Below, one piece after another: positions 1 through 7,000 of a DNA stretch of 15,336 nt. Position numbers and translations under genes: made by a program. The notes below the pieces were generated by a model. The model did not search any database. It saw only the letters and a list, made by a program, of their open reading frames with translations, and was not told the DNA's origin. Source of the stretch: Thermoplasmata archaeon (GTDB taxonomy: Archaea; Thermoplasmatota; Thermoplasmata; GCA-020350865); assembly GCA_020351895.1 (NCBI GenBank), contig CP070672.1, positions 2,984,819 through 3,000,154 on the forward strand, written 5' to 3'. Positions within the stretch are counted from its first letter, which is position 1. The number at the start of each line of letters is the position of its first letter.

Positions 1-362
1 ATATCGAGAAACTTAAATGCTTCTAGCTCAGAAACACCCTACACATTCCCCCTGAAGGAGGCCAATATCTGAAGGAAATTATAGTTGTCAAAATGATCCA
101 GAGGATACACCAACCACACAAAGCCTGAATTTTCTTAGACAGATTCGATTCTAAAGACCTTTGCCCTGAGCTTTTCAAATACCTCTTTATTCACTGTCTT
201 AAGTTCTGTCCACGTTCCAACCGAGGATTCGGCAGCCAGGGCTTCGGATAATTTCTCTATCTTCATTTTTCCCTTGACCCAGTGCCAGACTATGATGTCA
301 TTGTTCAAATCAGGCTCGTAGTCAAGCTCTATGTACTTGTATCCACCATACACCGTGCCCAT
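1..362 (-). pseudogene. RuBisCO large subunit (archaeal form III type), N-terminal part, interrupted by two in-frame stops
   Basis: Read from ATG at 362 (minus strand), the first 75 codons resemble the RuBisCO large-chain N-terminal domain, including the hallmark AESSVGTWT, whose Glu, Thr and Trp belong to the substrate-binding loop. A TAA at 135-137 stops translation. The same frame then continues with clear RuBisCO sequence (SGFVWLVYPLDHFD, then FLQILASFRGNV), reaches a TAG at 39-41, and resumes with GVSELEAFKFLD to the window edge. The Asn of GNV matches the active-site Asn of the family's GN(V/I)FG motif; the first TAG replaces the following Phe. Frame is kept throughout, with no indel. 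Form III enzymes normally carboxylate ribulose bisphosphate made from nucleotides. All three stop codons end other genes here, so reassignment is unlikely. Recent pseudogenisation or sequencing/assembly error remain. The catalytic barrel domain lies outside the window. GTG at 365 is an alternative start. RuBisCO identity is firm; the form assignment is from general resemblance only. Confidence 0.82.
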
Positions 363-438
363 CACCTTCGATTTGATGATAATGTTACTTGGCTATTAAT
401 TCTTTTTCTGTTGTAGAAATTTAGGGTTGATTATGATA

Positions 439-460
439 GTATTACCGTAAAAGGTAATAC
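439..460. promoter_or_regulatory. Perfect inverted repeat, candidate operator between RuBisCO remnant and hdrC
   Basis: The arms gtattacc (439-446) and ggtaatac (453-460) are perfect reverse complements separated by gtaaaa. The element lies about 20 bases upstream of the hdrC TATA box and about 75 bases upstream of the divergent RuBisCO start, so it could serve either gene. No T-run follows on either strand, so an operator for a dimeric regulator is more likely than a terminator. The regulator is unknown. Confidence 0.5.
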
Positions 461-481
461 AAACGGAAATTCTTGCTAAAC

Positions 482-488
482 TATATAA
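482..488 (+). promoter_or_regulatory. TATA box of the hdrCB operon
   Basis: tatataa sits about 38 bases before the hdrC ATG. Archaeal initiation about 25 bases downstream would fall near 510, giving a leader of only about a dozen bases. No strong Shine-Dalgarno sequence precedes the hdrC ATG (only ggtg near 515), which fits a short-leader transcript. Confidence 0.6.
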
Positions 489-522
489 AGGAGTAGTGAT
501 TTTAGGTGTTTTGGTGTGAATT

Positions 523-1044
523 ATGGCTGAAAAAGCGAAAGAACCAAAGCAACCAAATCCGGAATTTACGAATCAAGTGATTGCAGCGGGGGCAAAAACT
601 CTGAATCTGTGTTTCCAGTGTGGGACATGCACAGGGAGCTGTCCCTCGGGAAGGCTTACGGCATTCAGGGTGAGAAAGGTGATAAGGAGGGCCCAGCTTG
701 GGTTCAAGGACGATATCCTGCCCACAGATGATCTGTGGTTCTGCACAACCTGCTATACATGTCATGAACGTTGTCCAAGGGGAGTTGAGATTCCAGACAT
801 AGTTCTGACATTGAGGAACATGGCCGTGAAGGAGGGTTTCATGGGAGAAACCCATAAAAAAGGAGCAGGTTACCTGGTAAAGACTGGTCATTTGGTTCCT
901 TTGAGCCCTGAATATAAGGAGAAGAGAAAGGCTGTTGGACTAGATGAAACTCCTCCAACAACCCTATCTGACAAGAAGGCCTTAGAAGAGGTACAGAAAC
1001 TGATTAAGAAAACTGGCTTCGACAAGCTCATAGGGGGGAAGTAA
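523..1044 (+). CDS. hdrC: Heterodisulfide reductase-like subunit C (HdrC), two [4Fe-4S] clusters
   Basis: This 173-residue protein has two classical ferredoxin-type motifs: C30-x2-C33-x2-C36-x3-C40-P (CFQCGTCTGSCP) and C74-x2-C77-x2-C80-x3-C84-P (CTTCYTCHERCP). The CxxCGTCTxxCP signature is typical of HdrC, which passes electrons from HdrA to the catalytic subunit HdrB of CoM-S-S-CoB or related disulfide reductases. It is soluble, with no membrane segment, unlike HdrE/HdrD systems. The N-terminus (about 25 residues before the first motif) is charged and probably flexible. The stop codon abuts the hdrB ATG (taaATG), and the purine-rich end of hdrC (aggggggaag) supplies the hdrB ribosome site, so the two are translationally coupled. 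hdrA is not in the window. In a non-methanogen the physiological substrate could be another disulfide or thiol carrier. Confidence 0.93.
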   Translation: MAEKAKEPKQPNPEFTNQVIAAGAKTLNLCFQCGTCTGSCPSGRLTAFRVRKVIRRAQLGFKDDILPTDDLWFCTTCYTCHERCPRGVEIPDIVLTLRNMAVKEGFMGETHKKGAGYLVKTGHLVPLSPEYKEKRKAVGLDETPPTTLSDKKALEEVQKLIKKTGFDKLIGGK

Positions 1045-1899
1045 ATGGGATACTCACTGTTTTTAGGCTGTGTGGCTCCAAACCGATACCCAGGAGTGGA
1101 GAGCGCAACAAGAGAGATACTAAAGGAGCTGGACGTTAAATTCGATGAATTGGAGGGAGCGTCCTGCTGCCCGGCCCCAGGAGTCACGAGGTCATTTGAT
1201 AAGAACACCTGTCTTACAATCGATGCAAGGAACCTGGCTCTCGCGGAAAAGAACAACAACGACATTCTCGTCATATGTAATGGTTGTTACGGCTCATTAT
1301 TCGAAGCAGCCCACATGCTGCATGACGAAAAGACACTGGAAGAGATCAATAAGAATCTCGCAGAAATCGGCATGAAATACGGTGGTAAAACGAATGTAAA
1401 GCATTTTGTTGATGTTCTCATGAACGAGGTGGGAGTGGAGAAGATCGCAGAGAAGGTCAAGAACAAGCAGGATAAGCTCAAGGTGGCTGTTCACTACGGA
1501 TGTCACTTCCTAAAACCCCACAAGTTAAAGGGCATAGAGGATCCTGAAAGACCTACTATACTGGACAAACTGGTTGAGGCTGTGGGAGCAGAAAGTGTGG
1601 ATTACATGGACAAGAACCTCTGTTGCGGAGCAGGTGGTGGGGTGAGAGCAAGGGTCCCTGAACTCGCCATGGGTATGACAAAACAGAAGCTCGAGAACAT
1701 AACAAAGGCCGGGGCAAATACCATTGTGAATCCATGTCCGTTCTGTCACCTACAGTACGATAGGGGTCAAAAGGATCTGAATTGGGAGAACAAGATTCCT
1801 GTTCTTCATCTTTCCCAGCTCTATGGATTGGCCTTAGGAGTGGACGAAAAGAAACTGGGCTTCAGCGAGCATGCAACACCTGTGAAGCTCCCCTCCTAA
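1045..1899 (+). CDS. hdrB: Heterodisulfide reductase-like subunit B (HdrB), CCG-domain catalytic subunit
   Basis: This 284-residue protein has two CCG (cysteine-rich) domains. The first carries C9, C41-C42, C78 and C81. The second carries C153, C193-C194, C231 and C234. This is the full set of ten cysteines (pattern C-x31-CC-x35-CxxC and C-x39-CC-x36-CxxC) that binds the two non-cubane [4Fe-4S] clusters known from methanogen HdrB, where the disulfide substrate is cleaved. Length and spacing match the family, so the enzyme should be active. It starts immediately after hdrC with Shine-Dalgarno aggggggaag. HdrB normally works in an HdrABC complex, often with a hydrogenase, formate dehydrogenase or MvhD-type partner for electron bifurcation; none of these is present in the window. 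The native disulfide is unknown. Related CCG proteins (GlpC, LutA, succinate dehydrogenase E) were considered, but the exact cysteine spacing and the pairing with HdrC favour HdrB. Confidence 0.93.
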   Translation: MGYSLFLGCVAPNRYPGVESATREILKELDVKFDELEGASCCPAPGVTRSFDKNTCLTIDARNLALAEKNNNDILVICNGCYGSLFEAAHMLHDEKTLEEINKNLAEIGMKYGGKTNVKHFVDVLMNEVGVEKIAEKVKNKQDKLKVAVHYGCHFLKPHKLKGIEDPERPTILDKLVEAVGAESVDYMDKNLCCGAGGGVRARVPELAMGMTKQKLENITKAGANTIVNPCPFCHLQYDRGQKDLNWENKIPVLHLSQLYGLALGVDEKKLGFSEHATPVKLPS

Positions 1900-1900
1900 T

Positions 1901-1926
1901 TCTTTATTTTTTAAAAAGGTCTTTTT
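1901..1926 (+). terminator. Oligo-T tracts after hdrB, possible partial terminator
   Basis: Just after the hdrB stop are two T runs (1907-1912 and 1922-1926) separated by aaaaaggt. Archaeal RNA polymerase can terminate at such runs without a hairpin. Because aaaaaggt is also a plausible ribosome site for the gene starting at 1927, this may only weaken expression of that gene rather than end the operon. Confidence 0.3.
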
Positions 1927-2208
1927 ATGTCGTATATAGCAAGACTTGTGGCCATTACCAAGGTCTCGGCAGTCACCAAGGAGATAATTCCATTTATACA
2001 TTTTCAGGCACAGCAAAAGGGCTTGGATATAAATGATGACTCCAAAGTCGCGATTCTCCAAATCGAGAACATACCCAGCTACCATATCGTTTTTTTGGAC
2101 AATGGGATTACGATAGAGGAATTAGAGGAAGAGCTAGGAAAGAATGACACCAAACTGAGCCGTGAAACCAGGGCATTACTCATGAAACAGATGAAAAACG
2201 GCAAATAA
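1927..2208 (+). CDS. Uncharacterised small protein downstream of hdrCB
   Basis: This 93-residue protein matches no family I can name. It has no cysteine, signal peptide or membrane segment. Residues 1-65 alternate hydrophobic and polar stretches (RLVAITKVSAV, VAILQIEN, YHIVFLDNG) and suggest a small alpha/beta fold. Residues 63-92 are highly charged and probably helical (IEELEEELG, then a Lys/Arg-rich end). The ATG at 1927 is preceded by aaggt at a 6-base spacing, and the gene lies 27 bases after hdrB on the same strand, so it is probably a third gene of that operon, subject to the T-runs between them. It ends 16 bases before the end of the convergent aspartate dehydrogenase gene. The sensible composition and the ribosome site support a real gene. 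A role as an accessory or regulatory partner of Hdr is only a guess from position. Confidence 0.72.
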   Translation: MSYIARLVAITKVSAVTKEIIPFIHFQAQQKGLDINDDSKVAILQIENIPSYHIVFLDNGITIEELEEELGKNDTKLSRETRALLMKQMKNGK

Positions 2209-2224
2209 TCTTGATTTCATTCCC

Positions 2225-3031
2225 TCAGGCACCTACCCAATACGTGCTTACGATCTTCTTCAATGCAGAAATTGCGGATTGAGCGGCTATCCGGCTGGTT
2301 TTGGGATTCTTCTCAAACGGGAGGTTATTCATCTCAGCTGTCATGGTACCGAAGGTTCCCTTGGCCTCTATCTTGTGATGGTTTTGATTTGCCCTTGGAT
2401 CTGCAATGATTTTTACCTTCGTGTCCTCAAAACCTATGCCTGCTAAGCTGACTGTTGCAGCAACATTCACGTTTCTCGGGAACAGTTTAACGGCCTCTTT
2501 GGCATTCCCTTCAAAGATCGTTATGGGTTTTTCCATGTTCTCAAGATCTATGCCCATTTTTTTTACGTATTCCACATCCTCGAAGGCGAAAGGGGGTTTT
2601 CTTGTTGTCAATGTAACCTCATCTATTCCTGTCACGACCGCGGAATTCAATCCATCGATTCCACAAAGTGCTCCTGTTGGAAGGTATATCTTGCTATCAT
2701 TCTCTTTTGCCGTATTCAAGAGACCTTCTCTTAGGGAGTCGTCAACAAGAGCACCTACACTCATGATCAATATATCCTTTCCACTTTCAAGGATCTTCTC
2801 GGCAAAGAGGCCAACAGCCTCCTGGGATGCAGCTTCTATAATGAAATCCGATTTAAAAACGAGCTCTTCGAAATCCAAAATCGATTTTGCTTTGCTTAGC
2901 TTCTCCTCCATTGCTCTGGAGCAAACATGGGACTTATCGAATATGTAGGTTTCTTCAACCTCTTTCATGTCCTCGGCAGCCTTTGCCAGTGTAGAACCTA
3001 TAGCACCGCATCCTATTATGCCTATCCTCAT
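2225..3031 (-). CDS. nadX: L-aspartate dehydrogenase (NAD biosynthesis)
   Basis: This 268-residue protein begins with a Rossmann dinucleotide-binding motif (GIIGCGAIG, residues 4-12). It continues with the family's GALVDDSLREG (93-103), YLPTGALCGIDGL (116-128), FPRNVNVAATVSLAGIG (184-200) and DPRANQNHHKIEAKG (211-225). The His pair 218-219 contains the expected catalytic His of archaeal and Thermotoga aspartate dehydrogenase. The enzyme oxidises L-aspartate with NAD(P) to iminoaspartate, which quinolinate synthase (NadA) converts onward to NAD. It replaces the L-aspartate oxidase NadB. nadA and nadC, frequent neighbours, are not in the window. Length is at the upper end of the family. The ATG at 3031 is preceded by a TATA-like element at the distance expected for leaderless initiation, and no other start fits the Rossmann N-terminus. 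It converges on the hdr-linked 93-residue gene. Distant relatives such as homoserine dehydrogenase are longer and lack the NHH motif. Confidence 0.9.
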   Translation of the reverse strand: MRIGIIGCGAIGSTLAKAAEDMKEVEETYIFDKSHVCSRAMEEKLSKAKSILDFEELVFKSDFIIEAASQEAVGLFAEKILESGKDILIMSVGALVDDSLREGLLNTAKENDSKIYLPTGALCGIDGLNSAVVTGIDEVTLTTRKPPFAFEDVEYVKKMGIDLENMEKPITIFEGNAKEAVKLFPRNVNVAATVSLAGIGFEDTKVKIIADPRANQNHHKIEAKGTFGTMTAEMNNLPFEKNPKTSRIAAQSAISALKKIVSTYWVGA

Positions 3032-3053
3032 TTTCTGAACGCCCCAAAAGGCC

Positions 3054-3060
3054 TTTTAAA
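3054..3060 (-). promoter_or_regulatory. TATA box of nadX, leaderless spacing
   Basis: On the minus strand, tttaaaa is centred about 26 bases upstream of the nadX ATG. Initiation at the usual distance would therefore coincide with the start codon, implying a leaderless mRNA. No Shine-Dalgarno sequence lies in between. Confidence 0.55.
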
Positions 3061-3372
3061 TCCAACTTAAGGTCTTTTTGCGAGGTTATGCCGTTATTAA
3101 ATATAAATTTGGCGCTTTGGAATCGATTTAAGGATTAGGAATATCATCTTTGTTACAGATTATTGGGTGGGAGGAAGGGGGTAAGGAAGGAGGGAAAAGG
3201 GAAAGAGGATGATCATCCCTCAAGAAATTTCATTTAGATTTATAATATCCCCTGGATTATCATATGGGTGGAGGAGATAACGATGGGGGGCAAAAAAATC
3301 TTAATAAAATAATAACTTTCTAGATTAGCAGTTGTAAGAAGACTTTTCTATCTATAAGTAATTACACTTTCC
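3061..3372. other. Intergenic region with G-rich purine tract, palindrome and mini-ORF
   Basis: No ordinary gene is seen here. From 3165 to 3209 the plus strand is almost pure purine, with G runs of three or more at 3165-3167, 3169-3171, 3177-3181, 3192-3194 and 3199-3201, which could fold into a G-quadruplex. A perfect palindrome, ggatgatcatcc, follows at 3207-3218. A TATA-like tttataat (3238-3245) precedes gtggaggaga (3268-3277) and an ATG at 3283 that opens a nine-codon frame (MGGKKILIK) ending at 3312. A weak TATA-like ctataagt (3351-3358) or the AT-rich stretch before it probably drives archease, whose ATG has no clear Shine-Dalgarno sequence. Confidence 0.5.
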
Positions 3373-3795
3373 ATGAAACGGTACGAGGTCTTCGAGCATA
3401 GCGCTGATGTGGGGATTAAGGCCTTTGGTTCTGACATGAACCAGGCCTTCGAGAATGCTGCCTTGGGAATGTTCGATATCATCACCGATGTGACTAAGGT
3501 TGAGCCCATAGGGGAATACGATATTACCCTAAATTCCCAGGATATGGAGCAGATGCTTGTGGACTGGCTCTCGGAGTTGCTGTTCATTCACACCATTAAA
3601 CAGGTCATGTTTTCTCGATTCAGCGTTGATATCCAGGGGGAGGAGGGGAAATGGCACCTGAAAGGCAAAGTAGAGGGAGAGAATTTCGACGAAAAAAAGC
3701 ATCCATACCACACTGAAATCAAGGCAGTTACTCATCACATCCTCAAAATCGAAAAATCCAATGGCTATAAAATTCAGGTTCTCTTCGATATTTAA
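3373..3795 (+). CDS. Archease, RtcB tRNA-ligase cofactor
   Basis: This 140-residue protein is full length for the family. It opens with the archease signature FEHSADVGIKAFG (residues 7-19), followed by QAFENAALGMFDIITD, and carries the C-terminal motif EIKAVTHHILKI (115-126) and the final VLFDI. Asp12, nearby His9, and Asp139 occupy the conserved positions that bind metal. Archease activates the RNA ligase RtcB by promoting its guanylation and allows multiple turnovers in tRNA splicing and RNA repair. rtcB, a frequent neighbour, is not in the window. The ATG at 3373 is chosen because it places the conserved (Y/F)E(H)xAD block at the normal distance from the N-terminus. A T-run follows the stop, suggesting it is transcribed separately from the giant gene downstream. 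Confidence 0.93.
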   Translation: MKRYEVFEHSADVGIKAFGSDMNQAFENAALGMFDIITDVTKVEPIGEYDITLNSQDMEQMLVDWLSELLFIHTIKQVMFSRFSVDIQGEEGKWHLKGKVEGENFDEKKHPYHTEIKAVTHHILKIEKSNGYKIQVLFDI

Positions 3796-3799
3796 TCGG

Positions 3800-3820
3800 T
3801 TTTTTCATCTATTCTTCGAA
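3800..3820 (+). terminator. Oligo-T terminator after archease
   Basis: A run of six T (3800-3805) followed by a pyrimidine-rich stretch (catctattctt) lies directly after the archease stop, upstream of the next promoter. This is the usual form of an intrinsic archaeal terminator; there is no convincing hairpin. Confidence 0.4.
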
Positions 3821-3848
3821 TAATACTTCAGATAATATGACGTAAAAA

Positions 3849-3856
3849 TTTATATA
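3849..3856 (+). promoter_or_regulatory. TATA box of the giant surface-protein gene
   Basis: tttatata, embedded in an A/T-rich stretch (aaaaatttatatag), is the strongest TATA match in the window. Initiation would be near 3878-3882, giving a leader of about 150 bases before the ATG at 4031. This is unusually long compared with the other genes here. Confidence 0.6.
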
Positions 3857-3868
3857 GAATCATACCTA

Positions 3869-3910
3869 ATCCCAATTCCCCTTGATAGATAGACCAGATA
3901 GAATTGGGAT
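3869..3910 (+). repeat. 10-bp inverted repeat near the transcription start of the giant gene
   Basis: The arms atcccaattc (3869-3878) and gaattgggat (3901-3910) are perfect reverse complements with a 22-base spacer. The left arm straddles the predicted transcription start, and the right arm overlaps the first two bases of an ATG at 3909. It could be an operator, or an RNA hairpin if transcription starts slightly earlier than predicted. Confidence 0.5.
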
Positions 3911-4001
3911 GAAGAGCATTTTCTGTATAATAAACCTATCAGAAATGGGGTATAGCAGAGGCAACGATAGTAAAATCAAGATAAAGAAATTTGCCGAATA
4001 A
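3909..4001 (+). CDS. Possible 30-codon leader ORF
   Basis: An ATG at 3909 opens a 30-codon frame that begins MKSIFCIINLSEMGY and ends with a basic stretch (KIKIKKFAE) before TAA at 3999-4001, 29 bases upstream of the giant gene's ATG. It lies wholly within the predicted leader. There is no good Shine-Dalgarno sequence and I recognise no homology, so it may be chance. It is listed because its start codon is overlapped by the right arm of the inverted repeat, an arrangement that could control translation of the downstream gene. Confidence 0.2.
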   Translation: MKSIFCIINLSEMGYSRGNDSKIKIKKFAE

Positions 4002-4030
4002 TTCGTGTCAAATACGTGATTGGTGAGATT

Positions 4031-7000
4031 ATGTGGACCAAAAAAAATCAATTGTATAGTTATGTAAAAATCGAAAAAAAAGGCGCCCAAATCCTGGCGG
4101 CACTCCTGATCGTAATCATGTTTACAGCATCTTTTATCAGCGCAGCCACAGGAGGCACAATCTCAGGGACAGTATACAACTCAAACAGCTACCCACTTGG
4201 GCAAGCAAAGGTGGAGCTGTTCAATTATGTGAAAGTTGAAACTCCAAATACCCAAAGCCTGATACAAAGCGAGTCATTGGTTGAAACAGAAAGGATATGG
4301 GACACCACCATCTCAGAATTTACAAACCCTTCTGGAGTTTCAGATTCCACACCAATTTACAGCGAAACCACGGCAACTAACGTTAAGCCCAATGGTTTTA
4401 TCACTTCGAATTCCTTTCAAATCGATGATGCAATAGACACAAACACGCCATTTACGGGTTCCGCATCTTCCTCGGCCCAAATAAATGACTCCCAGGCAAC
4501 AAACACCCAACCTTCCGGCTCTGCAAACATCAATCCCCAGTCTGTTGATAGCACAGCCACAAACAATGCACCTTCAGGCTCTCCAGCAATAACCACCCAG
4601 GATTCTGATTCCACTGCCACAAATACACCTCCTCTAGGTAACACGGCATCGATTACTCCCCAATCCGCTGATACGGTTTCTAACAATACACAGCCTGCAG
4701 GGCTTTTCGATCCAACAAATCAGCCAGATGACGCAATAGCCGTATTCTCATCCCCACAAGGAACCGTAACCATTTCTGCAAACTCTGAAAATGCAACAAG
4801 CACAGCCATCCAACCACCTGGGACATTGGGGAGCAAGTCAACAACTTGGTATAATGGTTCTTTCACAATAGAAGGTGATGATGATGGTGATGGCAATGCG
4901 GATGAAATCATTTATTGGGTTCTGACAGACAATGGAACATCAGGTAACTATGATATCATGAACCTTTCCTACGAAGATACATCGAATTTCGCTGATGGAA
5001 ACAGAACTAACAACTATGTTGGCCCGAATGATGATGAAGGTGTCTCGGATGGAGATTACGTTATAATTGGCACCTACAACTTCACTGTGAACTTCGCTTC
5101 TGATCCCGCATCTGCATCTCCTGACGCATGGATTACAAGCAACCATTGGTTTTCAGGCTCATTTGATGTTGACCTTGATGGCAATGGAGCCCTTGAAGTA
5201 AATGAGAAGGTCAATTATTCACTTTCAGATTCCGATTCTGACGGAATGTACGATATCATTGATATATCCTCAGATGACGATATATTTGGAGAGGGAAATC
5301 TTGGAGACAACCAGACTTCTTTAAACAATGATGAGCGCATTGGAATGGGTGGAAAGAATGTTACGTTGGAAACCTATCTCTTTTTCGTTGATTTTATCGA
5401 GAATCCCAACTCATCAAGCCCGGATGCAATTATTCAGAGCAAGGAATGGTACAACGGAACATTCAGAATCGATTCCGATTCCGATAACATTGTGGATGAT
5501 GTGGTTCATTTCGCATTATCAGACGCGAACTCTGACGGCATTTACGATACAATGGACATTTCTTTGGACGAAACCTACAGTCAGGGAGATCTAAATGAAG
5601 GTAACGTCACGTTAGGCGAGGATGAGCGTATAACAAGCCCCGAAAATATCACTTTAGGTGATTCACTTGAATTCAGCATGGAATTCGATGATTCGCCGAA
5701 AGTAGATGCTGATGATGCCAGAATAACAAACAATGAATGGTACCTGGGTACTTTTACAATCGACGGGAATGGTGATGGTGCTATTGAAGTTGAGAACATC
5801 CATTTTTCCCTAACAGATACCGATTCAAATGGAATTTACGAGGCAATGGACATTTCAATGGGGGATAAGGTTTATGGAGAGGGTGATTTAGGTAATTTGA
5901 CAGTGGATTTCAATGCAACAAACAATTCAGACGATGAGCGCATCAGCGCCTCAGCCGATATCACACTGGGTGAATATTACCTTTTCACAGTAGAATTCGA
6001 CGGTAGCCCGAATGCAGATTCGGAAGATGCCAATATAACGATAAAGGTATGGTATGAAGGATATTTCATAATCGATGCAGATTCCGACGGCAATGCAGAT
6101 GATGATGTTCACTTCGTTTTAACAGATTCTGATTCTAATGGTCTTTTTGAAATACTCGATATCTCTATTGGAGATGAGGTCTTCGGAGAGGACGTTTTGG
6201 ATGACTTTTTTGTGGACTTTAACCTAACAGACAATACAAATGATGAAAGGATTACAGCCACAAACAACATAACCTTAGGAGATCACCTAATGTTCACTGT
6301 TGAATTTGACATCGATCCTAATGCCGATTTAAATGACGCAAGAATCATGAGTAATGAATGGTATGAAGGAACCTTTGTAATCGATGCAGACAATGACGGC
6401 CTTGCCGATGATAATATTTTTTATGTACTCTCTGATACGAATTCCAATGGTACATATGATACCATGGAAGTCTCCATTGGAGATCAGGATTACGGTGAGA
6501 TTGGGAGCGGTGCTTTGGACGACGGCATAGTTAACTACATCAGCTCTGACAACAACGATAACGACGAACAGATAACAGGAATCTCATCAATTATCTTTGG
6601 TTATTCATTGTTGTTCAATGTCGACTTCGATTCAAATCCCCCGGCAGACTATGATGATTCACTTATTATGATATATGAATGGTACAGCGGCTCATTTGAT
6701 TTGGATGCAGATGATACTGATGACGATGGAGAAAAGGATGATATGGTTTACTATGTGCTAACAGATTCAGATTCAGACGGCCTTTATGATACAATGGACA
6801 TCTCCATAAATGATGATACTTACGGAGAGACTGTAGTTGGAAGTCTCGTGGACAGTACTGTGGATTATGATGATGATATCAACAACCTCAACGACGAGCG
6901 CATTACTTCCTCATCAGACATAACATTTGGTGATTCATTCTTGTTTTCTGTAGAATTCGACAACAACCCAGACAATGCGGATCTAAATGACACAAGAATA

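Noticed and set aside
1..137. Stop-codon recoding (for example pyrrolysine at TAG) instead of a pseudogene
   Set aside because: Two different stops (TAA and TAG) would both have to be read through, TAG replaces a normally Phe position, and TAA, TAG and TGA all serve as ordinary stops for other genes in the window.
502..891. Minus-strand 129-codon frame opposite hdrC
   Set aside because: It fully overlaps hdrC, whose cysteine motifs prove its frame. The antisense translation has no coherent domain and no promoter.
4016..4030. GTG at 4016 as the start of the giant gene
   Set aside because: ATG at 4031 has ggtga at a good spacing and gives a standard basic n-region; the upstream codons add nothing recognisable. 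GTG cannot be fully excluded.
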